In this document: in pieces, positions 1-6,231 of the stretch
How the letters are laid out: the number at the start of each line of letters is the position of its first letter
How positions within the stretch are numbered: the stretch's first letter is position 1
Origin: a bacterium
GTDB taxonomy: Bacteria > Desulfobacterota > JAPLJL01
Reading direction: 5' to 3'
Length of the DNA: 6,735 nucleotides
NCBI GenBank assembly: GCA_028713675.1
Contig: JAQTNV010000098.1
Coordinates: 1 to 6,735 of the forward strand
Notes under the pieces: generated by a model
What the model was told of the DNA's origin: nothing
Seen by the model: only the letters and a program-made list of their open reading frames with translations
The model's database searches: none
Made by a program: the position numbers and the translations under genes

Positions 1-1773
1 CCGGGGCAGGCTGAAGCGGAAAGCGTTCCAGATCTTGTTGGCGAAATGCTGGTAGCCCTCGATCTTCTGCTCCGAGATCCGGATGTCCCTCCCCTGCGCG
101 GCCAGGGCGGCCAGGGTGAACCGGAAGGCGTCGGCCCCGTATTTATCAATGATCACCAGCGGGTCGATGATATTGCCGCGGGACTTGCTCATCTTCTGGC
201 CGGATTCGTCCCGGACCAGGGCGTGGATGTAAACGTCGCGGAAGGGAACTTCGCCCATGAACTTGATCCCCATCATCATCATCCGGGCCACCCAGAAAAA
301 GAGGATGTCGAAGCTCGTGACCAGGACCGAGGTGGGGTAAAAGAATTTCACTTCCGGGGTCTGATCCGGCCAGCCCAGGGTCGAAAAGGGCCAGAGCGCG
401 GAACTGAACCAGGTGTCCAGCACGTCCTCGTCCTGGCGGAGCTTGGGGCTCCGGCAGTGGGAGCAGGTTTTCGGATCCTCCCGCGCGACGGTGATCTTGC
501 CGCATTCCCCGCAGTACCAGGCCGGGATCTGATGCCCCCACCAGAGCTGGCGGGAGATGCACCAGTCCCGGATATTTTCCATCCAGCCGAAATAATTGTT
601 TTCCCAGGCCTCCGGCACAATCCGGGTCTTCCCCTCGCGCACGGCTTTAACGGCCGCGTCGGCCAGGGTCTGGATCCGGACGAACCACTGCCGGGAAAGC
701 CGGGGTTCCGTCACCGTGGCGCAGCGGTAGCAGTGCCCCAGGCGGATCGGATAATTTTCCTCCTTCTCCAGGAGGCCCTGAGCCCGGAGATCGGCGAGCA
801 CTTTTTCCCGGGCCGCGAAACGATCGAGTCCCCGGTAGGCCGCCCCGGCCTCTTCGCTCATCCGGGCGTCGGGAAGGATCACGGTCACGCTCGGGAGCCG
901 GTGGCGGCGGGCGGTCTCAAAATCATTGAAGTCGTGGGCCGGGGTGATTTTCACCGCGCCGGTCCCGAACTCCCGGTCCACCTGGGGCTCGGCGATAATC
1001 GGGATCTCCCGCTCCGTCAGGGGCAGGAGGATTTTTTCCCCCACGAGTTTCTTAAACCGCTCATCCTCGGGATTGACCGCCACCGCGGTATCGCCCAGCA
1101 TCGTCTCCGGGCGCGTGGTAGCCACCGTGATCGTTCCCCCCTTCCGCAAAGGGTATTTCAGGTAGTAAAGCTTTCCGGGGGTCTCCCGGGGCTCCACCTC
1201 CAGGTCCGAAAGGGCGGTCAGGCAGCGGGGGCACCAGTTGATCACGTAATCGCCCTGGTAGATCAGGCCTTCCTCGTAGAGCCGGACAAAAACCTCCCGG
1301 ACCGCCCGGGAAAGACCGGCGTCCATGGTAAACCGTTCCCGGCGCCAGTCGCAGCTGGAACCCAGGCGTTTCAACTGCTGGAGAATGGTCCGGCCGGACT
1401 CCTCGCGCCATTTCCAGACCCGGGCGACGAATTCCTCCCGCGTGAGGTCCAGGCGGTTCTTTCCCTCCCGGGCGAGCTCACGCTCGACCACGTTCTGGGT
1501 GGCGATCCCGGCGTGATCCGTCCCCGGCATCCAGAGGGCCTCATAGCCGTCCATCCGTTTGTAACGGACCAGGATATCCTGGAGGGTATTGTTCAGGGCA
1601 TGCCCGATGTGCAGAGACCCGGTAATGTTGGGAGGCGGGATCACGATGGTGTAGGGCCGGCGGCCGGCTTTCGGCTCGGCCCGGAAATATCCGTTCTCTT
1701 CCCAGAAGCGGTACCAGCGGGTTTCCACGCCCTTGGGGTCGTAACCCTGGGCTAAATTTTCCGGCTCTTTCAT
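1..1773 (-). CDS. valS: Valyl-tRNA synthetase, N-terminal two thirds (3' end outside window)
   Basis: Class Ia aminoacyl-tRNA synthetase that charges tRNA-Val in the cytoplasm and hydrolyses mischarged Thr-tRNA. The frame is open for 591 codons from ATG at 1773 to the window edge with no stop; family members are usually about 880-950 residues, so the anticodon-binding domain and C-terminal coiled coil are missing here. Visible landmarks: PPPNITG at residues 46-52 followed by the ATP-binding HIGH motif at 55-58; WCPRC at 180-184; the editing-domain signature [10 protein letters not shown] at 219-228; a zinc-knuckle-like pair of CxxC motifs (C421/C424 and C437/C440); [19 protein letters not shown] before it; and KMSKS at 527-531. 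The start is supported by GGAG five bases upstream and by the typical N-terminal [14 protein letters not shown]. No T-box-sized leader fits the 166-base gap upstream. Confidence 0.97.
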   Translation of the reverse strand, partial: MKEPENLAQGYDPKGVETRWYRFWEENGYFRAEPKAGRRPYTIVIPPPNITGSLHIGHALNNTLQDILVRYKRMDGYEALWMPGTDHAGIATQNVVERELAREGKNRLDLTREEFVARVWKWREESGRTILQQLKRLGSSCDWRRERFTMDAGLSRAVREVFVRLYEEGLIYQGDYVINWCPRCLTALSDLEVEPRETPGKLYYLKYPLRKGGTITVATTRPETMLGDTAVAVNPEDERFKKLVGEKILLPLTEREIPIIAEPQVDREFGTGAVKITPAHDFNDFETARRHRLPSVTVILPDARMSEEAGAAYRGLDRFAAREKVLADLRAQGLLEKEENYPIRLGHCYRCATVTEPRLSRQWFVRIQTLADAAVKAVREGKTRIVPEAWENNYFGWMENIRDWCISRQLWWGHQIPAWYCGECGKITVAREDPKTCSHCRSPKLRQDEDVLDTWFSSALWPFSTLGWPDQTPEVKFFYPTSVLVTSFDILFFWVARMMMMGIKFMGEVPFRDVYIHALVRDESGQKMSKSRGNIIDPLVIIDKYGADAFRFTLAALAAQGRDIRISEQKIEGYQHFANKIWNAFRFSLPR

Positions 1774-1867
1774 TCCTTCTCCATGATCAGATAGAAAAAT
1801 TTCTTCATCTCTGAAATTAAATCTCCGGCAAATTGCCGGAGGGTTTGATTGTTATCTGTTTTGATTT
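1774..1867 (-). other. valS leader region with perfect palindrome
   Basis: Non-coding gap between the repeat element behind the receiver gene and valS. It holds a perfect 19-base palindrome around 1832 (positions 1823-1841, arms CTCCGGCAA/TTGCCGGAG) about 50 bases upstream of the valS start. In the transcribed direction the palindrome is followed by an AT-rich stretch (ATTTAATTTC) that is not a clean U-run, so a terminator is possible but not convincing. A 12-codon reading frame (1808-1770) overlaps the valS start by ATGA. I see no convincing -35/-10 pair for valS. Confidence 0.5.
1823..1841 (-). terminator. Hairpin upstream of valS, weak terminator or operator candidate
   Basis: Perfect inverted repeat CTCCGGCAA, one central base, TTGCCGGAG. 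As RNA it could form a 7-8 bp GC-rich stem with a 3-5 base loop. Downstream in the direction of transcription comes ATTTAATTTC, only partly U-rich. It could end transcripts of the receiver gene, act as an operator or leader hairpin for valS, or do nothing. The GGAG in its 3' arm would be hidden when folded. Confidence 0.35.
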
Positions 1868-1943
1868 GCGGACGACAGTTCTGGGTTTTCTATTTTTTTA
1901 CCTGTGATCGGCTACCTGTTACCGGCTACCTGCGGTCCGCTAT
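1868..1943. repeat. Heptamer-array inverted element A, after the receiver gene
   Basis: On the plus strand, six consecutive 7-base units fill 1902-1943, alternating between CGGCTAC-like and CTGTTAC-like forms (CGGCTAC occurs exactly at 1909-1915 and 1923-1929). The outer part of this arm (1922-1940) is matched in inverted orientation by 1868-1878: GCGGAC against GTCCGC and CAG against CTG. A T-rich core (about 1885-1901) separates the arms. The element begins at the stop codon of the receiver gene: the G of TAG is the first base of the GCGGAC arm. As RNA it would fold into a long imperfect hairpin without a following U-run. Confidence 0.6.
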
Positions 1944-3637
1944 TCCTTCCCCGCCTGAGCTTCCAGTTTCCTGATTTCCTCCTGGATCAGCCGTTCCGCC
2001 AGGTCGGGGACCACTTCCCAGGCCACCTTCTCGATCCTCTCCCTGACCATTTCCCGGACCAGCCGGTCAACCAGGTCGGGGATTACCTCCCAGGCCACTT
2101 TCTCGAAGGTTTCGGCCGCCAACCGGTTCACGTTTTCCATGTCAGCCTCCCTGGTTACCGGGATCCGCGGCTCGGCCGCCTGGGGCGCGGGAGCGGCATC
2201 CTGGGGTTCCGGGTAATCCACCGCGATGAATTCCTCTTCCGGCATCTGATCTTTCAGGTCCGTGGGAACCGCCCCCGGCAGTCCTTCCTCATCCGGAGCG
2301 GCCTCCGGTTCCGACTCCATCGCCAGGGGTTCCAGCTCCAGCTCTTTCTCGCCGGCCTCCGGCGCCGGGGTTTCCTCCGCCAGTTCCTGCAGCTGGGCTT
2401 CTTCCATATCCATCGCCGTCTCCGGCTCCATTTCCAGTTCCATCGGCTCCGCCCCTGTTTCCCCGCCGGCCGGGGGCTCGTCTTCCCGGCTCAGCTCTTC
2501 CTCCACCGCTTCGGCGTAGGGAATCTCGGGGGGAACTTCCTCCAGAACCGCGGGGGCCGCTTCCGGGGCCAGCTCTTCCATCGGAGCGATTTCCTCCATT
2601 TCGGGGAGCTCCTCGACTTCCTCGGCTTCCGCCATGGGCAGGTCATCCAGGGCGGAAAGATCCGGGGCCGCGGGCCCGGCCGGTTTCTTCGGCTTGGCTT
2701 CAAAATGGGAGGCGGAACTGTCTTCCACGACATCAAACTCTATTTCATCGGAGCCTCCTTCATGGGCCGGCTCCAGAGGTTCCAATTCCATGGGTTCCAA
2801 TTCCATGGGTTCCAATTCCATGGGCTCCAATTCCACGGGCTCTAATTCCATGGGTTCCAATTCGTTCGAGGCCAGTTCCTCTACCTGTCCCAGTTCATCG
2901 TCCAGGACAATCTCTTCCAGCTCCTGTTCCTCCGCGTCGGGCCCGGCCGGTTTTTCCTCCCCCAGTTCCGCCGGTTCCAGCTCAACCTGATCCAGGGAAA
3001 CCAGCTCGGGTTCGGCTTCAAGTTCCGCCCCGGCAACCGGTTCCAGGTCCGCCTCCGGTTCCAGAGACTCCACTTCGGCGAAATCCACCGTTTCCGGTTC
3101 GAGGTCCTGGTCCACCACCTGGATTTTATCCGACACGGCCGGGGCCGGTTCCGGGGCTTTGGGTTTTTCCGAAAGCGTGGAGCGGGTAAACCGGATCAGC
3201 GAAGGTTCATCCTGCATCGAAAGCGGAGGCAGATCCCTGGCGCTGGTGACCGGCGCCACGGTTTTCGGGGGCCGGGACAGCATTTCCTTGACCTTGTTGG
3301 TCAAGGCCTGGGTGTCGAAAGGCTTGACCAGGAAATCGGAAACCCCGACCGGCCTGGCTTTTTCGGGGTTAAAGGTTTCGTTGGCGCTGACCAGGATCAG
3401 CCCGATCACTTTCTGCAGCTGTGGGTTTTTCCGGATTTCCTGGAAAAGCTCGTAGCCGTTCTTCTGGGGAAGGGAAAGGTCCGCCACGATCAGATCCGGA
3501 ATGGTTTCCTTGGCCTTGGCGAGCGCCATCGTCGCGTCTCCCGCCGAGGTGATGACATAATCAGGCGCCTTGAAGGTAAAGGAAAAAACCTTCTGGATCG
3601 TAATGCTGCTGTCCGCGACTAAAATCTTCTTCGGCAT
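1940..3637 (-). CDS. Receiver-domain protein with acidic Pro/Glu-rich linker and duplicated helical C-terminal motif
   Basis: 565 residues. Residues 1-120 form a CheY-like receiver: D9, phospho-acceptor D53 (in VADLSLP), S84 and K105 (in VKPF) are present, but the second residue of the usual acidic pair is Ser (D9-S10). Residues about 125-495 are a low-complexity, strongly acidic Glu/Pro/Ala-rich linker, very likely disordered, including six ELEP[M/V]-type pentapeptides near residues 257-287. Residues 512-559 hold two copies, 24 residues apart, of EKVAWEV[IV]PDL..RL, predicted amphipathic helices. There is no DNA-binding, GGDEF, HD-GYP or kinase domain. The tail resembles the C-terminal oligomerisation region of the polar organiser PopZ, and the layout also recalls RomR-type receiver proteins; both comparisons are from memory. 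The start is supported by AAAGGGGAG three bases upstream of ATG. It lies 76 bases after the zinc-ribbon gene and upstream of valS. Predicted cytoplasmic; exact function unknown. Confidence 0.9.
   Translation of the reverse strand: MPKKILVADSSITIQKVFSFTFKAPDYVITSAGDATMALAKAKETIPDLIVADLSLPQKNGYELFQEIRKNPQLQKVIGLILVSANETFNPEKARPVGVSDFLVKPFDTQALTNKVKEMLSRPPKTVAPVTSARDLPPLSMQDEPSLIRFTRSTLSEKPKAPEPAPAVSDKIQVVDQDLEPETVDFAEVESLEPEADLEPVAGAELEAEPELVSLDQVELEPAELGEEKPAGPDAEEQELEEIVLDDELGQVEELASNELEPMELEPVELEPMELEPMELEPMELEPLEPAHEGGSDEIEFDVVEDSSASHFEAKPKKPAGPAAPDLSALDDLPMAEAEEVEELPEMEEIAPMEELAPEAAPAVLEEVPPEIPYAEAVEEELSREDEPPAGGETGAEPMELEMEPETAMDMEEAQLQELAEETPAPEAGEKELELEPLAMESEPEAAPDEEGLPGAVPTDLKDQMPEEEFIAVDYPEPQDAAPAPQAAEPRIPVTREADMENVNRLAAETFEKVAWEVIPDLVDRLVREMVRERIEKVAWEVVPDLAERLIQEEIRKLEAQAGKE
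1999..2106 (-). repeat. 72-bp in-frame duplication encoding the tandem C-terminal motif
   Basis: Two 36-base segments (1999-2034 and 2071-2106) differ at only a few positions and are exactly 72 bases (24 codons) apart. They encode the two EKVAWEV[IV]PDL copies. Nucleotide similarity this high, including at third positions, suggests recent duplication, gene conversion, or both. Confidence 0.85.
2778..2867 (-). repeat. 15-bp tandem repeat encoding ELEPM pentapeptides
   Basis: Six contiguous 15-base units (plus-strand form GGTTCCAATTCCATG) lie inside the acidic linker of the receiver protein. The first three are identical, the next two differ by one or two bases, and the last is degraded at its end. 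The period is a multiple of three, so changes in copy number would keep the frame and simply lengthen or shorten the linker. Confidence 0.9.
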
Positions 3638-3675
3638 CTTCTCCCCTTTATTTTCCCGGATTCCCCTTCACCCTG

Positions 3676-3703
3676 CCGATATTCGGGCCCGCCACCGGAC
3701 GGG
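3676..3703 (-). other. Paired short hairpins between zinc-ribbon and receiver genes
   Basis: In the 76-base gap, 3688-3703 can fold as a 6-bp stem with a tetraloop (CCCGTC against GGCGGG, one G-U pair), followed at 3676-3686 by a smaller CCGA/TCGG hairpin. No U-run follows in the direction of transcription, so it is not a standard intrinsic terminator. I see no promoter in this GC-rich gap, so the receiver gene may be read through from the zinc-ribbon gene. Confidence 0.3.
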
Positions 3704-3713
3704 TTCTACTTCT

Positions 3714-4157
3714 CTAGGAACTCGAAGCATTCTTCAAAGAATCGGAAGCCGAATCCTTGGGACCTTCCCTGGTCACATTGGTTTCTTTGGTCTCTTTAGT
3801 CTCTTTAGTCTCTTTGGTCTCTTTGGTTTCTTTAGTTTCTTTAGTTTCTTTGGTGCCCTTAGCCTCTTTGGTCTCCTTGGCTTCCTTAGTTTCTTTTTTC
3901 TCCGTCCCGGAATGTTCGCTTTTTTCATCTTTTTTCCGGGAAGCTTCCCATGATGCCGCTCCCCCTCCCCCGTCTTTCCGGGCATAATCGGTTACATACC
4001 ACCCCTTGCCTTTGAGAATGAAAGCGGAAGGGTAAACCATCCGCTGCACCTTGCCGGTCTTGCATTTCGGGCAGGTCTGCAGGGGAGGAGCGGTGATCTT
4101 TTGAATAGCCTCAAACTCGTGTCCACAGGACTTGCACTTGTACTCATACGTAGGCAA
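3714..4157 (-). CDS. FmdB-family zinc-ribbon protein with Lys-Glu-Thr repeat tail
   Basis: 147 residues. The N-terminus [16 protein letters not shown], with C8/C11 and C29/C32 and then [15 protein letters not shown] near residue 60, is the FmdB/CxxC_CxxC_SSSS putative regulatory family; the cysteines should bind one zinc. The founding member was described as a regulator of formamidase genes, but most members have no proven function. The start is TTG: an in-frame TAA directly precedes it, a strong AGGAGG lies eight bases upstream, and the conserved MPTYEY begins there. Beyond residue about 80 the protein is highly charged, with about 13 tripeptides of the KET/KEA type (roughly 88-127), then a Ser-rich end. 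Many relatives end soon after the zinc ribbon, so this tail is an expansion. The gene starts 43 bases after the radical SAM gene, with its own promoter candidate. Confidence 0.92.
   Translation of the reverse strand: MPTYEYKCKSCGHEFEAIQKITAPPLQTCPKCKTGKVQRMVYPSAFILKGKGWYVTDYARKDGGGGAASWEASRKKDEKSEHSGTEKKETKEAKETKEAKGTKETKETKETKETKETKETKETKETNVTREGPKDSASDSLKNASSS
3780..3896 (-). repeat. 9-bp tandem repeat encoding the KET tail of the zinc-ribbon protein
   Basis: Thirteen consecutive 9-base units (plus-strand forms GGTTTCTTT, AGTCTCTTT and similar) with drift mainly at wobble positions; units 9-12 are the most diverged. The coding strand is strongly purine-rich. The period preserves the reading frame, so replication slippage would change tail length without breaking the gene. 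Confidence 0.92.
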
Positions 4158-4183
4158 TTAAAACGCCTCCTTTCCACATAATC

Positions 4184-4213
4184 ATTATATTATAGTAAAT
4201 TTATCCGTCTAAA
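4184..4213 (-). promoter_or_regulatory. Candidate sigma-70-type promoter for the zinc-ribbon gene
   Basis: On the minus strand, two overlapping perfect TATAAT boxes lie at 4194-4189 and 4189-4184. The second is preceded by an 18-base spacer and TTTAGA (4213-4208, 4 of 6 matches to TTGACA), which falls in the last codons of the radical SAM gene. Transcription would start near 4177, leaving a leader of about 20 bases that contains AGGAGG. The AT-rich box stands out from the GC-rich surroundings. Confidence 0.45.
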
Positions 4214-5598
4214 TCCTCAACTCTTTTGGTTTCCAGTTTTAATCGGGCCAGGTCATCATAGCTGAATCCATCCCACCGGCAGGGCAGTAACGTATTGTTA
4301 TGAAAAAGCGGCTCGCGGGAAATATCAAAAGGAGAAACCTCGACCGCCTCCTTCCAGAGTTCCGTCCCCGGAATGGGTGAGTATTCAGCAATCACCGGCC
4401 TCGCCCCGGCTCCCTGGACATACCTGATGGTTTCCAAAACCTCCCGGGCTTCCTGGCGGGGAAGTCCGGCCAGGATATATACCCCGATCTCGTCGGGGGC
4501 AAAACCGGCGCCGCGCAGATCCGCGACCGCCTGTTCAAATTCCCGGTTATCCACCTTTTTCCCGGTTTTCTCCTGGAAAGCCCGGTCTCCTGATTCCAGG
4601 CTCAACCTCAAGGTCCGGAATCCCGCTTTTTTCATCCCTCGGGCCAAAGCGGCATTGATCCCCCGGATGTTAATCCCGTTCGGGGAATGAAATCTCAGGT
4701 CAAGATTCAGCTCCGCAACGCCCTGGAGAAGCCCGGCCAGATAATCCCCTCCGCCCGAAAGCAGGGCATCGTCAAAAAAGACCACGTCCCGGACCCCGAA
4801 CCGCCGGCTCACGTCCCGGATCTCGGCAATCACCTCGGAGACATCCCTCCGGAAGTGACCCGGGAAAAGAATCCGCGAAGCGCAGTAGCTGCAGCGCAGG
4901 GGACACCCCCGGCTGGTTAAAATCGGGATGGATTCCGGCTTTCTTTTCAAATCCAGCGCCGGGTATGACCACCAGATCTCCTCCTCCCCCGCCCGGCGCT
5001 CCCACTCCCCTCCCACGATCTCTCCCAAAATCCCGAACAGCATTCCTTCCGCCCGGCCGGGCAAAACCCGGTCGGCCCCCGAAAATTCCCGGGCGTGTTC
5101 GGGAAGGAGCGTGGCGTATATTCCTCCCAGGATCACCGGGACGCGCGGGTAAACCTCCCTGACCGCCGCGATCGTCGCCGTCACCCCCGGATACCAATAG
5201 GTCATCCCCGAGGTGACCAGGACCAGGTCGGGCTCACCCGCCTGGGCCAGGTCCTCCCGGAACAACTCGGGCGGGACCCCGTACCGCCGGTAATAGCGCG
5301 GAATTCCGGAAACAGCCTTGGGATTCCCGATGATTTCGCTGAAGAATCTTCCCTGCCCGAAAGGCCGGCGCCGGGCTTCTTCGAACCTCCGGCCCGGCTG
5401 GTTCAGAAAACCTTTCAGGCCGGGATGGACGGGGTCCAGGCAGTCGAGAAACGAAACTTCCGCCCCGGCCTCGCGGAGACGGGAGGCGATCAGAAGCAGT
5501 CCCAGGGGCTGGGACCACAAATCATAGGCGGCGAAATCGTAAATCCAGGGATTGACGAGGAGAAGCCTGGGCTTCCGTGCCTGCAATAAAGTCACCAA
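4201..5598 (-). CDS. B12-binding-domain radical SAM protein, function unknown
   Basis: 465 residues. Residues about 10-200 form a cobalamin-binding-like Rossmann domain (RLLLVNPW, PLGLLLIASRLREAGAEVSFLD, VILGGIYATLLPEHA), but no DxHxxG motif is visible, so if cobalamin binds it lacks the usual histidine ligand. Residues 225-400 are a radical SAM barrel with the 4Fe-4S cluster motif C232-x3-C236-x2-C239 in TSRGCPLRCSYCASR, the VVFFDDALL strand and the SLESGD SAM-contact region near residue 335. A region at about 55-120 rich in Arg, Gly and Tyr (GIPRYYRRYGVPPELF) is a subfamily feature. The domain layout matches B12-dependent methylases and BchE-like cyclases, but the substrate cannot be read from sequence or context. 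The start is uncertain: TTG at 5598 directly follows an in-frame TAA; TTG at 5586, with GGTGA five bases upstream, is an equally good alternative that drops four residues. Its 5' end overlaps a repeat element. Confidence 0.9.
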   Translation of the reverse strand: MVTLLQARKPRLLLVNPWIYDFAAYDLWSQPLGLLLIASRLREAGAEVSFLDCLDPVHPGLKGFLNQPGRRFEEARRRPFGQGRFFSEIIGNPKAVSGIPRYYRRYGVPPELFREDLAQAGEPDLVLVTSGMTYWYPGVTATIAAVREVYPRVPVILGGIYATLLPEHAREFSGADRVLPGRAEGMLFGILGEIVGGEWERRAGEEEIWWSYPALDLKRKPESIPILTSRGCPLRCSYCASRILFPGHFRRDVSEVIAEIRDVSRRFGVRDVVFFDDALLSGGGDYLAGLLQGVAELNLDLRFHSPNGINIRGINAALARGMKKAGFRTLRLSLESGDRAFQEKTGKKVDNREFEQAVADLRGAGFAPDEIGVYILAGLPRQEAREVLETIRYVQGAGARPVIAEYSPIPGTELWKEAVEVSPFDISREPLFHNNTLLPCRWDGFSYDDLARLKLETKRVEDLDG

Positions 5599-5711
5599 TT
5601 ACCCGCAGCCAGTCGCCGGTTTCTGGTTTCTCTAGTTTTTCTAACCACCGAACAACCAAGCAACCTTGTTCTTCTCGCTTCCGGCTACCGGCTACTGGTC
5701 ACTGGCTTCTG
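5591..5711. repeat. Heptamer-array inverted element B, between thioesterase and radical SAM genes
   Basis: The low-coordinate arm (5591-5632) is six 7-base units such as GTCACCA, GCAGCCA, GTCGCCG and GTTTCTG. The high-coordinate arm (5676-5710) is five units such as GGCTACC, GGCTACT and GGTCACT; its complement reads GTAGCCG, the same unit as in element A. The arms are imperfect inverted repeats of each other. The core (5633-5675) contains 8-base periodicity (ACCGAACA, ACCAAGCA). The element fills the whole gap: it starts one base after the thioesterase stop codon and runs over the TTG start of the radical SAM gene. Confidence 0.65.
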
Positions 5712-5712
5712 A

Positions 5713-6165
5713 TTAGGCGTTCACCCTCACGAAATAATTGCACTCCGCCTCGGCCACGACCACGCCGTTCTCGTCGACGGCCTGGAGCTTGAGGGGCCAG
5801 ATCCCCTTGCCCTTCTCCTCGATCGGCTTCATTCTCGCGTCCGCTTCTTCCCGGGTGATCACCAGGTGGCAGTGGAGATTGGTGGTGGCCGGTTTCAGGT
5901 ATTTGATCGACATCCCGGCGTTGATCAGGATGTACTTGAAGATGTCGTAAGTGGTGGCGAAAAGCGCGGCCCCCGCCATCTCGAGCAGGATGAAGATGGA
6001 ACCGGCGTACATCATCCCGACGTGGTTCATGTTGTTCTCCGTGGGCATGCTCAGGATGATGTCCATCTCCTCCAGCTTTTCCACCTTGACCCCGCCGTAC
6101 TTGACGATGGGAATGGTGTCCTGGATGAACGGGACCATCGATGAAAAATCTTTTTTCTCGGCCAT
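5713..6165 (-). CDS. PaaI/DUF4442-like hot-dog fold thioesterase
   Basis: 150 residues, typical for a single hot-dog domain. Residues 45-65 (NNMNHVGMMYAGSIFILLEMAG) match the central-helix region of PaaI-type acyl-CoA thioesterases, where HGG...D is usual; here it reads YAG...E62, so the likely catalytic acid is Glu rather than Asp. SIKYLKPATTNLHCHLVI (about 86-103) and the C-terminal ECNYFVRV strand are also typical. Such proteins hydrolyse acyl-CoA thioesters in the cytoplasm, often as homotetramers; the substrate is unknown. No signal peptide or membrane segment is evident. The start is well supported by AAGGAGG five to six bases upstream of ATG. It follows an ADP-forming acyl-CoA ligase gene by 213 bases, which fits a role in acyl-CoA turnover. 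Assignment to PaaI versus DUF4442/YiiD-like is uncertain. Confidence 0.82.
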   Translation of the reverse strand: MAEKKDFSSMVPFIQDTIPIVKYGGVKVEKLEEMDIILSMPTENNMNHVGMMYAGSIFILLEMAGAALFATTYDIFKYILINAGMSIKYLKPATTNLHCHLVITREEADARMKPIEEKGKGIWPLKLQAVDENGVVVAEAECNYFVRVNA

Positions 6166-6201
6166 GTTTCCCTCCTTGGGTAAAAAAGTTTATCTGATCA
6201 A

Positions 6202-6231
6202 ATTATCACCATTGCATAGAGCATAGAGCAA
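6202..6231 (-). promoter_or_regulatory. Weak promoter candidate for the thioesterase gene
   Basis: On the minus strand GATAAT (6207-6202) is preceded by an 18-base spacer and TTGCTC (6231-6226). The -35 half lies inside the repeat arm of element C and matches TTGACA at only three positions. It is the best pair I see in the gap, but could be chance. Confidence 0.2.

Noticed and set aside
46-1755. 569-codon open frame on the plus strand
   Set aside because: It lies antisense to valS, whose protein has every family landmark. The plus-strand translation is rich in Pro, Gly, Arg and His with no domain, as expected for the shadow of a GC-rich gene.
1774-1939. T-box riboswitch controlling valS
   Set aside because: The gap is too short once the repeat element is removed, and I see no T-box consensus, specifier loop or antiterminator layout.
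1904-2845. 313-codon open frame on the plus strand
   Set aside because: Antisense to the Glu-rich linker of the receiver gene; its Phe/Arg/Leu/Gly-rich low complexity mirrors the repeats on the other strand.
3757-3987. Plus-strand frame giving repeated Ser-Leu-Val
   Set aside because: It is the complement of the KET-encoding 9-bp repeat; the repeat keeps all frames open and the zinc-ribbon frame has conserved cysteines and a strong ribosome site.
5577-5792. 71-codon plus-strand frame over element B
   Set aside because: Covers repeat DNA and the antisense of the thioesterase 3' end; no recognisable protein feature.
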